Below are positions 27,901-35,233 of a stretch of DNA of 64,000 nt, in pieces. The notes under the pieces are model-generated. The model did not search any database, had not been told where the DNA came from, and saw only the letters and a program-made list of their open reading frames with translations. The stretch lies in the NCBI RefSeq assembly GCF_022554085.1, contig NZ_JAKFYR010000002.1, forward strand, positions 62,001 through 126,000, read 5' to 3'. Source of the stretch: Rhodococcus sp. CH91 (GTDB lineage: Bacteria > Actinomycetota > Actinomycetes > Mycobacteriales > Mycobacteriaceae). Positions within the stretch are counted from its first letter, which is position 1; the number at the start of each line of letters is the position of its first letter. Position numbers and translations under genes: made by a program.

Positions 27901-29764
27901 GCTGCTCAGCAGGCACATCACGCTCGTCGCCGCATTCGATCACCGGCACATCTTCCTCGATCCCGATCCCGACCCGGAGCGTTCCTACGACGAACGTCGC
28001 CGGCTGTTCGAACTGCCGCGGTCCTCCTGGGCGGACTATCCGGCCGAGGCGATCTCCGAGGGCGGAGGAGTGTGGGAACGCACGAGCAAATCGGTTCCTC
28101 TCGCCCCGAAGGTGCGGTCGGCACTCGGCCTGCCCGAGGACGTCACCGAACTCCCGCCCCCCGAACTGATCCGGGCGATCCTGTGTGCCCCCGTCGACCT
28201 GCTGTGGAACGGAGGGGTCGGTACCTACGTCAAGGCATCGACCGAAACCCACGCCGAGGTGGGCGACAAGAGCAACGACGGTGTGCGCGTCGACGCGAGG
28301 GAACTGCGTGCCCGGGTCGTCGGCGAAGGCGGCAATCTCGGCGTGACACAACGCGGCCGCATCGAGTTCGCCCGCGCCGGCGGGAAGATCAACACCGATG
28401 CGATCGACAACTCCGCCGGAGTCGACAGTTCCGACCACGAGGTGAACATCAAGATCCTGCTCGACGCCGTGGTCACCGCGGGGGAACTCGCCGCGGAGGA
28501 CCGCAATCCGCTGCTCGCGTCCATGACCGACGACGTCGCCGAACTCGTGCTCGCCGACAACATCGCCCAGAACGCCGTTCTCGGGCTCGAACGGGCAGCC
28601 GCACCGTCACTGCTCGAAGTCCACCGCCGCCTGCTCACAGCTCTCGAACTCGACCGGGGACTCGACCGCGAACTCGAGGCACTGCCCGACGACGCCGAGT
28701 TGGACCGTCGAGCAGCGGCAGGGGAGGGGCTCAGCTCGCCCGAACTGGCGCAATTGCTCGCGCACGTCAAACTCGCGCTCGTCGACGACCTCCTCGCCAC
28801 GGACCTACCCGACAGCGAGACCTTCGCCGCGATCCTGCCCGCCTACTTCCCGCCGGCCCTGCGCACGCGATTCCGGTCCGGCATCATGACGCATCCGCTG
28901 CGGAGACAGATCGTTGCGACACTGCTGTCCAACAACACCGTCGACAACGGTGGCCCCAGCTATGTCTACCGGCTCGCGGAGGAGGCCGGTGCCACGGCGA
29001 CCGACGCGATACGGGCGTACGCCGCCGTCACCACGATCTTCGGACTGCACGACCTGTGGGACGACATCCGCCGTGCCCGGCTGCCCATCGACATCGAGGA
29101 CGACCTGCTGCTCGAATCCCGGCGGGTGCTCGACCGGGCATCGCGCCGCCTGCTCGGATCCCGGCCGCAACCGCTCGCCGTCGGTGCCGAGATCAGCCGC
29201 TACCGTGAGGCCTTCACCTGTCTCGCCCCGCAGGTCGCGGGGTGGATGCGGGGCCACCACGTCGAGGACTTCGAACGCCGCACCCGTCCGCTCCTCGAAC
29301 GTGGAGCCCCGGACGAGTTGACGGGCACCGTCTTCCGGCTTCTCGACCAGTTCCCGTTGCTCGACGTCATCGACATCGCCGACATCGAGCAGCGCGACGC
29401 GGAGCAGGTCGCCGATCTGTACTACGCCCTGGACGCTCATCTCGGTGTCGACCGCCTGCTCACCGCCGTCTCCGGTCTCGAGCGGGGCGACCGCTGGCAT
29501 TCGCTGGCGCGGCTGGCTCTTCGCGACGATCTGTACGGCTCGCTGCGTTCGCTCGTCCTCGACGTGCTCGCGGGCGCGGAACCGGGCGAGTCGACCGACG
29601 AGATGATCGAGGACTGGGAGTTGTCCAACGGGTCGCGGCTGCAACGGGCCAGGGCGGCGCTCGAAGAGATCTTCGCATCTGGAAGTCTGGACCTCGCCAC
29701 CCTCTCGGTGGCGGCACGCCAGATCAGGAGCATGGTGCGCACAGGCGCGCCCGATCGGAGGTAA
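24959..29764 (+). CDS. gdh: Large NAD-dependent glutamate dehydrogenase (~180 kDa family)
   Basis: The 1601-residue enzyme belongs to the Bac_GDH family, which oxidises glutamate to 2-oxoglutarate. The N-terminal half has ACT-like regulatory segments (residues 60-480). The catalytic core lies around residues 780-1200, with the glycine-rich ARGGLRWSDRREDFRTE, NAVIVPVGAKGGF and GIGDMSGDVFGNGML. A long helical C-terminus follows. ATG 24959 is chosen because AGGAGG (24946-24951) sits seven bases upstream; GTG 24953 would touch it. It is the counterpart of Rv2476c, an enzyme known to be controlled by GarA in mycobacteria. Confidence 0.95.
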   Translation: MADPAATQEYSSDSDESPEVVLERIYERSGESTTDPATAALEHVRLGRRRVPETAVVAVDRVGPLDVAVRIVTDDMPLLVESVLALLSRLGVSVGAVVHPVLSARRTGEGELESLAGEGASTSGGSFESWMHIQLRGPVDDETIEEIEQGLRRVLSDVRQVVSDTDEMLRMQHELADALEALAADPPARYTTGELTETADLLRWLSDGHFTLLGYRRYDFTGDAGGHVHATPLSGSGRGVLRSDTAAGDPLDLPDDVDSGRRPLLVLTQGALPATVHRSVYPYFVGIARLDGQGAVVGEDRFLGVLTVTALHENILDIPVVSRRVREVVARARVDLSSYSGQAMLEIMQTVPRAELFSMDTDTLYETVTAVVDIRRQVRLFVRVDTYGRYLSCLVYLPRDRYTTKVRIAIQEILLREFGGGVLDYTARVSERDLALLHVTIRFPGRARREVDNSEDNRLRIQALLAEATRNWADRLAAAASASGVDPLLAQRYAEVVPEGYKEDFDADRALSDLLRLDALDSGDLDTHLYRPEPDDEPLSLRFTLYAADETVTLGRILPVLQSLGVEVVDERPYRMPRSDGTECWVYDFGLCLPEDIDPGILRSDPGLARRLTDTFTVAWRGAVETDRFNQLVLRAGLTWRQIVLLRAYTKYLRQTEFPYSQFNVESVLLAAPRTAALLVELFEARFDPDGASPERERELVDELTTTIEGVTALATDRILRGLFSLIRATLRTNFYVTGEGGDEDPAGRVVSFKFDPRRIAELPEPRPAFEVFVYAPDVEGVHMRFGRVARGGLRWSDRREDFRTEVLGLVKAQAVKNAVIVPVGAKGGFVVKHAPRPTGDADADRRAVRERGERCYRRFIAGLLDITDNLDAARNEALAPERVVRHDGDDPYLVVAADKGTAAFSDLANSVAAEYGYWLGDAFASGGSAGYDHKEMGITARGAWESVRRHFRELGIDTQADDFTVVGIGDMSGDVFGNGMLLSRHITLVAAFDHRHIFLDPDPDPERSYDERRRLFELPRSSWADYPAEAISEGGGVWERTSKSVPLAPKVRSALGLPEDVTELPPPELIRAILCAPVDLLWNGGVGTYVKASTETHAEVGDKSNDGVRVDARELRARVVGEGGNLGVTQRGRIEFARAGGKINTDAIDNSAGVDSSDHEVNIKILLDAVVTAGELAAEDRNPLLASMTDDVAELVLADNIAQNAVLGLERAAAPSLLEVHRRLLTALELDRGLDRELEALPDDAELDRRAAAGEGLSSPELAQLLAHVKLALVDDLLATDLPDSETFAAILPAYFPPALRTRFRSGIMTHPLRRQIVATLLSNNTVDNGGPSYVYRLAEEAGATATDAIRAYAAVTTIFGLHDLWDDIRRARLPIDIEDDLLLESRRVLDRASRRLLGSRPQPLAVGAEISRYREAFTCLAPQVAGWMRGHHVEDFERRTRPLLERGAPDELTGTVFRLLDQFPLLDVIDIADIEQRDAEQVADLYYALDAHLGVDRLLTAVSGLERGDRWHSLARLALRDDLYGSLRSLVLDVLAGAEPGESTDEMIEDWELSNGSRLQRARAALEEIFASGSLDLATLSVAARQIRSMVRTGAPDRR

Positions 29765-29767
29765 CGA

Positions 29768-30202
29768 GTGAGCGGTGCGGGCGAGCAGTTCGGCTTCCAC
29801 ACCGAGGTGATGGTGCGGTGGTCCGACATGGACGTCTTCCAGCACATCAACCACGCGCGGATGGTCACTCTGCTCGAGGAAGCACGTATCCCCTGGTTGT
29901 TCGCGGACGGTCGCCCCACCCGGGATCTGCGCGAGGGAGCCGTCATCGCCGATCTCCACGTGCGTTATCGAGGCCAGTTGCGCCACGACGACGGCCCGCT
30001 CGACGTGTTGATGTGGACCGAGAAGGTCCGCGCCGTCGACTTCACCATCGGCTACGAGGTGCGGCCCAGCGGGGCCCCCACCGACTCGGCGCCGGCGGTG
30101 GTCGCCTCCACCCAGATCGCCGCGTTCGACATCGAGACGCAGCGCTTGCGCCGGCTCACCGAGAGCGAACGTGAGTTCCTGCGGCAGTGGCAACGTGTCT
30201 GA
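29768..30202 (+). CDS. 4HBT-type acyl-CoA thioesterase, second paralogue
   Basis: The 144-residue hotdog protein starts at GTG 29768, three bases after the glutamate dehydrogenase stop. Its motif VRWSDMDVFQHINHARMVTLLEEAR matches the gene at 24438-24857. The C-terminal codons (WQRV, stop) fall inside the first unit of a 21-bp tandem repeat that runs into the next gene. It is the counterpart of Rv2475c. The substrate is unknown. Confidence 0.87.
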   Translation: MSGAGEQFGFHTEVMVRWSDMDVFQHINHARMVTLLEEARIPWLFADGRPTRDLREGAVIADLHVRYRGQLRHDDGPLDVLMWTEKVRAVDFTIGYEVRPSGAPTDSAPAVVASTQIAAFDIETQRLRRLTESEREFLRQWQRV

Positions 30203-30239
30203 CGACAGTGGCAACGTGTCTGACGACAGTGGCGACGTG
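30184..30239 (+). repeat. 21-bp tandem repeat across a gene boundary
   Basis: The unit CAGTGGCAACGTGTCTGACGA occurs twice without change (30184-30204 and 30205-30225), followed by a partial, diverged third copy beginning CAGTGGCGACGTGACCGAC. The first unit contains the stop codon of the thioesterase, and each unit contains an in-frame GTG for the next gene. Confidence 0.9.
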
Positions 30240-30935
30240 ACCGACGGCACCACCGCACACGGCGAGAGGCTGCTGCGACTCGCGGGCGTCGACGACAGTG
30301 CCGATCTGGCCGCCTTCCTCGCCCGCGCCGCGCGTCTCGACGAGGCGGCCGTCGTGCGGTTGCGCCGCCGCGGGGACGGACTGCTCGGGGTGTGGACGCG
30401 TACCGGCTTCGAGGTGCTCGCCGGCCGCGTCGTCCGCGGCACCGTGACTCCGGCGGACACCTGTGTGGCCGCCGAGTCGCTGCGCGCCGCGCTCCTCGCC
30501 GGGGCGGCGCCCCGGACCGAGCTCGATCCGGGCTGGGCGATGGATTCGGCGTGGCGGGGCGCACTGCCGCCGGACGAGGGATACGTCCACGTCGACGATG
30601 TGCCGGCGCGGGTCCTCGTCGAACTGGCGCAGCGCGGAGTGGCGCTCACCCGTGAGCACGGTGCGCAGGGCCCGCCGGCCTCGCTGCTGGCCCAGGAGGT
30701 CCTCGAGGTCAGCGGGGCCGGCACCGCGGTGGGTGTGCCGATGCGCATGGTGTTCGCACTCGGCGCGATGGGTTTCGTGCCGGGCGCCGGTCGCGAGAGC
30801 GTCGACTCGGCCGGGATCGATCCGGCCGAGGTGGTGCGGGTCCGTGCGACCCCCACGTGGACGCGCATCGACGCCCGGTACGGCTCCGTCTACCTCCGCC
30901 GGGCCGGTGAACTCGGTCTGAGTGTCGTCCGGTAG
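30195..30935 (+). CDS. Conserved hypothetical protein (Rv2474c-like position)
   Basis: A soluble protein of about 232-246 residues with no domain I recognise. It is rich in Ala, Arg and Val, with a possible two-lobed fold (LLRLAGVDDSADLAAFLARAARLDEAAVV near the N-terminus, VGVPMRMVFALGAMGFVPG near residue 190). Three in-frame GTG codons (30195, 30216, 30237) lie in the 21-bp repeat, so the N-terminus may be VSDDSGN-repeated or begin at VTDGTTAHG. I give the longest. It follows the thioesterase in the same order as in M. tuberculosis. The function is unknown. Confidence 0.75.
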   Translation: MSDDSGNVSDDSGDVTDGTTAHGERLLRLAGVDDSADLAAFLARAARLDEAAVVRLRRRGDGLLGVWTRTGFEVLAGRVVRGTVTPADTCVAAESLRAALLAGAAPRTELDPGWAMDSAWRGALPPDEGYVHVDDVPARVLVELAQRGVALTREHGAQGPPASLLAQEVLEVSGAGTAVGVPMRMVFALGAMGFVPGAGRESVDSAGIDPAEVVRVRATPTWTRIDARYGSVYLRRAGELGLSVVR

Positions 30936-30938
30936 CCG

Positions 30939-32552
30939 TCAGACCAGCCATGCCGCCGCGTCGGGCGGCAACGTCCGTCCGGTCAGGGATGCGCTCGCGA
31001 GCAGGACGGCGCCGTCGGGTAACTCGACCGGCACCTTCCCGGCGTTGAGCACACACGTCAGCCCTCCGGGCCGGCGGAATGCGAGACAGCCGGGAGGGCT
31101 TCCGTACCAGCCGATCTCGTCTCCGGCGAATTCCGCACGTTCGTGCCGCAGTTCGATCGCACGACGATAGAGCGAGAGTGTCGAGCCGGTGTCCTCGAGT
31201 TGCTTCTCGACGGTCAGGGCCCGCCATTCCGGCGGTTGCGGAAGCCAGGCCGAGGGCGCCGAGGTGAACCCGAACGGCGGTTCTCCACCTTCCCAGGGCA
31301 GTGGCACGCGGCACCCGTCGCGACCGCGTTCGGTGCGTCCGGATCGCTCCCAGACGGGATCCTGCAGCACCTCGTCGGGCAGATCGACGTTCGGCAGTCC
31401 CAGTTCGGCGCCGTTGTAGACGAACACCGCTCCCGGCAGGGCGAGCGCGACGAGGATCATCGCACGCGCTCGCGCCGATCCGACGGCACCGCCGCCGTAG
31501 CGGGTCACCTCGCGGTCCACGTCGTGGTTCGACAGGGTCCAGGTCGGCGAGGCCTGCACCGCGGCCACGGCCGCGAGTCCCTTCTCCACGGAGAGGCGTA
31601 CGGCGTCGGCATCCCATCCCGCCAGCGTCAGATGGAAGTCGAAGGCGAGGTGGAGTTCGTCCGGCCGCAGATATTCGGCGAATCGTTCGTGGTCGTCCAC
31701 CCAGATCTCACCGATCGCCACCGCCTCGGGGTAATCGTCGAGGACCTGGCGTATCCGGCGGTGGATGTCGTGGACCTCGGGGTTGTTGAACCGCGGGTCG
31801 TCGGGGGAGTGGCCGAGCAGTTCGTTGGCCTCCCACCCGTCGTGATCGGGCAGATCCGACGGCTTCGCCATGCCGTGGGCCACATCGATGCGGAAACCGT
31901 CCACCCCCTTGTCGAGCCAGAATCTCAGGGTCTTCTCGAGATCGGTGACGACCTCCGCGTCGTCCCAGTTCAGATCCGCCTGCTGCGGCGCGAAGACGTG
32001 GAGATACCACTGACCGGGGGTGCCGTCGGGCTCGGTGATCCGTGTCCAGGCGGGACCGCCGAACAGGCTCGGCCAGTTGTTCGGCGGTTCGCTGCCGTCC
32101 GGACCGCGTCCGTCCCGGAAGTGGAATCGTCGCCGGGCGCGGCTTCCGGGGCCCGAACGCAGCGCCTCCCGGAACCAGGCGTGCTCGGTACTGACGTGGT
32201 TCGGTACGAGATCCATCACGACGCGGAGGCCGCGGGCGTGCGCGTCGGCGACGAGATCGTCGAGGTCGGAGATGTCGCCGAACATCGGATCGATGTCGCG
32301 GGGGTCGGATACGTCGTATCCGTGATCGGCCATCGGTGAGCGCATCACCGGGTTGAGCCAGATCGCGTCCACACCGAGCAGTTCGAGATAACCGAGTCGG
32401 CTGCGCACCCCGGCGAGATCGCCGATACCGTCGCCGTCCGAATCCGCGAACGATCGTGGATACACCTGGTAGAAGACCGCATCGCGCCACCACGGCGTCG
32501 TCGGTTCGGGACGGCCGGAGGACACTGCGGCGGCGCGGGACACGGGAGTCAT
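30939..32552 (-). CDS. aglA: Alpha-glucosidase, glycoside hydrolase family 13
   Basis: The 537-residue cytoplasmic enzyme begins MTPVSRAAAV and enters the (beta/alpha)8 barrel at WWRDAVFYQVYPRSFADSDGDG. Conserved regions: DLVPNHVS (I), DGFRIDVAHG with the Asp nucleophile (II), IGEIWV with the Glu acid/base (III) and SNHDVDRE (IV). It should cleave alpha-glucosides such as maltose or maltooligosaccharides. ATG 32552 has GGAGG at good spacing on the coding strand; the 15 codons further upstream lack one. It is the counterpart of Rv2471. Its end lies 3 bp from the convergent hypothetical gene. Confidence 0.92.
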   Translation of the reverse strand: MTPVSRAAAVSSGRPEPTTPWWRDAVFYQVYPRSFADSDGDGIGDLAGVRSRLGYLELLGVDAIWLNPVMRSPMADHGYDVSDPRDIDPMFGDISDLDDLVADAHARGLRVVMDLVPNHVSTEHAWFREALRSGPGSRARRRFHFRDGRGPDGSEPPNNWPSLFGGPAWTRITEPDGTPGQWYLHVFAPQQADLNWDDAEVVTDLEKTLRFWLDKGVDGFRIDVAHGMAKPSDLPDHDGWEANELLGHSPDDPRFNNPEVHDIHRRIRQVLDDYPEAVAIGEIWVDDHERFAEYLRPDELHLAFDFHLTLAGWDADAVRLSVEKGLAAVAAVQASPTWTLSNHDVDREVTRYGGGAVGSARARAMILVALALPGAVFVYNGAELGLPNVDLPDEVLQDPVWERSGRTERGRDGCRVPLPWEGGEPPFGFTSAPSAWLPQPPEWRALTVEKQLEDTGSTLSLYRRAIELRHERAEFAGDEIGWYGSPPGCLAFRRPGGLTCVLNAGKVPVELPDGAVLLASASLTGRTLPPDAAAWLV

Positions 32553-32662
32553 CGTGTCAGACCTCCGGACGACCGGCGAGGTGAACGACGCGCGCACGCG
32601 CAGGCAGTGGCCGTAGGCGGTGCCGTTCCCCTACTGCCGACCCGCATGATAGGACGAACGGC

Positions 32663-33082
32663 ATGAACAGGACATCGATCGTCGCCGTCACGCTGGACGA
32701 CGTGGAGTTGCGTGAGGACCCGATCGACCCGGCGTGGATCCGCGAGGGCGATCCTGTGGCCCGCAGCGGACAGTGGTCGACGAGCGCCGATCGCACCACC
32801 ACCACTCACGTGTGGGATTGCACCGCCGGCCGGTTCGACTGGCATTTCGGTGTCGACGAGATCGTCCACATCGTGGAGGGTTCCGTGATCGTCTCCTCCG
32901 CCGACACCGAACCCCGGACCCTCCGCGCCGGCGACGCCGCACTCTTCCGCGCCGGGACCACCTCGCTGTGGGAGGTGCCCGAATACGTGCGCAAGCACGC
33001 GATCCTGCGGCGCAATCTCACGCCCACGACGCGCTTCGTCCAGCGGGTCGAAGGCCGCGTGCGGTCGCTGTTGCGCCGCTGA
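32663..33082 (+). CDS. Small cupin-domain protein (DUF861-like)
   Basis: The 139-residue single-cupin protein shows the cupin core from about residue 50: WDCTAGRFDWHFGVDEIVHIVEGSVIV, then LRAGDAALFRAGTTSLWEVPEYVRKH. The Trp-rich second motif is like the (S)-ureidoglycine aminohydrolase-type cupins, often found as small proteins of unknown role. It sits between aglA and glbO and is not part of the conserved mycobacterial order as I recall it. The gene is divergent from aglA with 110 bp between. Confidence 0.82.
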   Translation: MNRTSIVAVTLDDVELREDPIDPAWIREGDPVARSGQWSTSADRTTTTHVWDCTAGRFDWHFGVDEIVHIVEGSVIVSSADTEPRTLRAGDAALFRAGTTSLWEVPEYVRKHAILRRNLTPTTRFVQRVEGRVRSLLRR

Positions 33083-33098
33083 CCCGCGAAGTCGCCCT

Positions 33099-33491
33099 TC
33101 AGATCGGCGAGTTCATCATCGAATCGGCGGCCATGTTCATGTAGTCGACGAGTTGACGACGGTGCTCGGCGTCGAGTGTCGTCTCGTCGATCGAGGCGAT
33201 GGCGGTGTGCATGCAGCGCAACCAGGCATCGCGTTCGATCGGGCCGATCCGGTAGGGGTGATGACGCATGCGCAGGCGAGGATGCCCCCGCTCCTCGGAG
33301 TAGGTGCGTGGACCACCCCAGTACTGCTCCAGGAACATCCGCATGCGCCGCTCGGCCGGACCGAGATCCTCTTCCGGATACAGAGGCCGCACGATCTCGT
33401 CCCGCGCGACCTCTTCGTAGAACCGCGCGGTGAGTTTGCGGAACGTCTCGGCGCCACCCACTGCGTCGTAGAAGGTCTGCTCGTCACTCAT
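33099..33491 (-). CDS. glbO: Truncated haemoglobin, group II (trHbO)
   Basis: The 130-residue 2-on-2 globin has [19 protein letters not shown] with Tyr B10 and Tyr CD1, the proximal His in [10 protein letters not shown] and Trp G8 in [11 protein letters not shown]. These are the trHbO marks. The group is implicated in oxygen and NO chemistry at the membrane. ATG 33491 (MSDEQTF) is chosen on family length. It is the counterpart of Rv2470. Confidence 0.94.
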   Translation of the reverse strand: MSDEQTFYDAVGGAETFRKLTARFYEEVARDEIVRPLYPEEDLGPAERRMRMFLEQYWGGPRTYSEERGHPRLRMRHHPYRIGPIERDAWLRCMHTAIASIDETTLDAEHRRQLVDYMNMAADSMMNSPI

Positions 33492-33676
33492 CTGTCTTCG
33501 TTCACCGTCCCTCTCGATCCTCCATTGTGCCCGCATCCGGGTGTGGAACGCCCGGCGAGCCGTCCCGCCCGGCGCGCCACCCGATGTTCACCGGTTCGGC
33601 CTCGATCGGTCCGCTGATTCGGGGTGCGTCTGCGGAACATCCGTGGTCCACTGTTCCCAGTCTTTTCGGAGGTCGT

Positions 33677-34306
33677 ATGAAGCACGGCAGCAGCTCGCAT
33701 CGACAACTCCCGCCCGCGGACGCCCCTGCAGGGGTGCCGGGGGCTACCACACTGCGCGTGGTGCACGACAGCGCCACGGCGGTACCCGAATGGTTGAAAC
33801 GCCGAGTGCTGCTGCTCAACGCCACCTACGAGCCGCTCACGGCATTGCCCGCCCGCAGAGCCGTCGTCCTCATGGCCGGTGGCAAGGCCGACACCGTCCA
33901 CGACGATCCGCTCGCACCCCTGGTGCGCTCGGCCGAGTGGTCCCTGCAACTGCCCTCCGTGATCCGGCTGCGGAATTACGTGCGCGTGCCGTACCACGCA
34001 CGGGTCCCGCTGACCCGGGCCGCGCTCATGCATCGCGACCGCAATCGGTGCGCCTACTGCGGGGGCAAGGCCGAGACCATCGACCACGTCGTCCCACGCA
34101 GCCGCGGTGGTGAGCACACCTGGGAGAACTGCGTCGCATCCTGCGCCCCGTGCAATCACCGCAAGGCCGACAAGTTGCTCGCCGAACTCGGATGGAGCCT
34201 GCGTGTGGTGCCGAGTCCACCCAAGGGCCGCCACTGGCGTCTGCTCGCGACCCTGCCCGAACTGCACCCCACCTGGCTGCCCTATCTCGGTGAGGGCGCT
34301 GCCTGA
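33677..34306 (+). CDS. HNH endonuclease domain protein
   Basis: The 209-residue protein has an N-terminal beta-rich part (RRVLLLNATYEPLTALPARRAVVLMAGGKAD) and a C-terminal McrA-like HNH nuclease from about residue 120: CAYCGGKAETIDHVVPRSRGGEHTWENCVASCAPCNHRKADK. It has paired zinc-binding Cys and the catalytic DHV...N...H. Its DNA target is unknown; the type is nearly universal in actinobacteria and is the counterpart of Rv2469c. ATG 33677 has GGAGG (33668-33672) five bases upstream. Confidence 0.9.
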   Translation: MKHGSSSHRQLPPADAPAGVPGATTLRVVHDSATAVPEWLKRRVLLLNATYEPLTALPARRAVVLMAGGKADTVHDDPLAPLVRSAEWSLQLPSVIRLRNYVRVPYHARVPLTRAALMHRDRNRCAYCGGKAETIDHVVPRSRGGEHTWENCVASCAPCNHRKADKLLAELGWSLRVVPSPPKGRHWRLLATLPELHPTWLPYLGEGAA

Positions 34307-34404
34307 CACGAGGGCTTACACGCCCGGCGGGTCTCCATCGAGGCGACACTCCGGTCACCCACCCTTCGTTTTCGGGGCGTATGCGACCTTTCCCGGTCAG
34401 CTGG

Positions 34405-34419
34405 GATAACGTTTGGCTG
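34405..34419 (+). promoter_or_regulatory. Predicted -10 element and leaderless start
   Basis: GATAAC at 34405-34410 is a good -10 hexamer, and GTG 34419 lies where transcription should begin. There is no ribosome-binding site. This suggests a leaderless mRNA for the small membrane protein gene, a common arrangement in this group. Confidence 0.45.
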
Positions 34420-34691
34420 TGAGCATTCTCGAGACAACCCTGATCTTCGTCGGCATCCCGCTGCTGATCGTCTTGGTCTTCGGTGGGCTGTCCTTCGTCC
34501 TGAGCAAGTACCCGGGCTCGACCCCCTCGGACGACCCGTACACGCTCGACCGGAAGTGGGAGCACGAGCCGCTGCTGTGGACGGCGACGGACGAATCGAC
34601 CCATCCCTGGAAATACCCGCATCATGGTCACGGTCATGCCGCACTGACCTCGGCGGAGCTGATCGGAGGTACCGCAAGTGGCAAGTGGTGA
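34419..34691 (+). CDS. Small single-span membrane protein (Rv2468A-like)
   Basis: The 90-residue protein starts VSILETTLIFVGIPLLIVLVFGGLSFVL, one transmembrane helix near the N-terminus. A hydrophilic tail follows with His-rich HPWKYPHHGHGHA at about residues 65-77, which could bind metal. The family has no known function. The stop overlaps the next gene start by 14 bp. The conserved position before the DUF5130-type gene supports its being real. Confidence 0.78.
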   Translation: MSILETTLIFVGIPLLIVLVFGGLSFVLSKYPGSTPSDDPYTLDRKWEHEPLLWTATDESTHPWKYPHHGHGHAALTSAELIGGTASGKW

Positions 34692-35151
34692 CGTGATCCA
34701 GCGCCCGGTCGTCGCACCGGAGAATCTGCCGCACGGGGCGGCTCTCACCGCCAGCGGCCGCATCTCCGCGGTCCGCGGCCTCGGTGCGCCCTTCACCGGC
34801 GCGCCGTTCAAGGATCAGGACCTGATCACTCTCGACGACACGCTCACCGACGCTCTGCGCGCCACCCGTGTGCGGTTCACCGTGTACATCGGCGACGCCG
34901 CCGACCCGGCAGCGACGACCGACGCCCTGCTGCCGACCACGCCGGAGGCCGAGAACTCGGTGCTCGTGGCCGTGTACCCGAACCAGCGCAGCATCGAGAT
35001 CCGCTCGGGTCGCCTCGCCGCAGACCGCGCCACCGACCGGGTGCTCCAGCTCGGCGTGACCGCAGCGGTCTCGTCGTTCGGCCAGGGAAACCTGCTCGAC
35101 GGCATCACCAGCGCGGTGCGCGTCATGGCCAACGCCATGGTCGCTCCCTGA
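34678..35151 (+). CDS. DUF5130-like conserved protein
   Basis: The 157-residue protein begins at GTG 34678, inside the end of the preceding gene with GGAGGT upstream. It has a TPM-like fold pattern: ITLDDTLTDALRATRVRFTVYIGD, PEAENSVLVAVYPNQRSIEIRSG, and GVTAAVSSFGQGNLLDGITSAVRVM. Members resemble stress- or phage-shock-associated domains, but the role is unknown. It is the counterpart of Rv2468c and is coupled to the small membrane protein by overlap. Confidence 0.82.
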   Translation: MASGDVIQRPVVAPENLPHGAALTASGRISAVRGLGAPFTGAPFKDQDLITLDDTLTDALRATRVRFTVYIGDAADPAATTDALLPTTPEAENSVLVAVYPNQRSIEIRSGRLAADRATDRVLQLGVTAAVSSFGQGNLLDGITSAVRVMANAMVAP

Positions 35152-35169
35152 GTCGCAGCACGTGACCTC

Positions 35170-35210
35170 GTGGCCCGCCGCCACTCCCTGACGGAGTGGC
35201 GGCGGGCCAC
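35170..35210. terminator. Strong hairpin between convergent genes
   Basis: A perfect 18-bp stem (35170-35187 with 35193-35210) and a 5-base loop CTGAC lie between the DUF5130-like gene and pepN. It would stop transcription from both sides. Confidence 0.88.
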
Positions 35211-35233
35211 GGTCGTTCTACGGGGTCCGCGCC

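Noticed and set aside
24989-28438. Minus-strand open frame of 1149 codons inside the glutamate dehydrogenase gene
   Set aside because: It mirrors a conserved 1601-residue enzyme codon for codon and shows no family motif; it is an artefact of GC-biased third positions.
35170-35210. Perfect 18-bp inverted repeat as a mobile-element end or attachment site
   Set aside because: It sits between two convergent stops with a 5-base loop, with no duplication or transposase; a terminator explains it.
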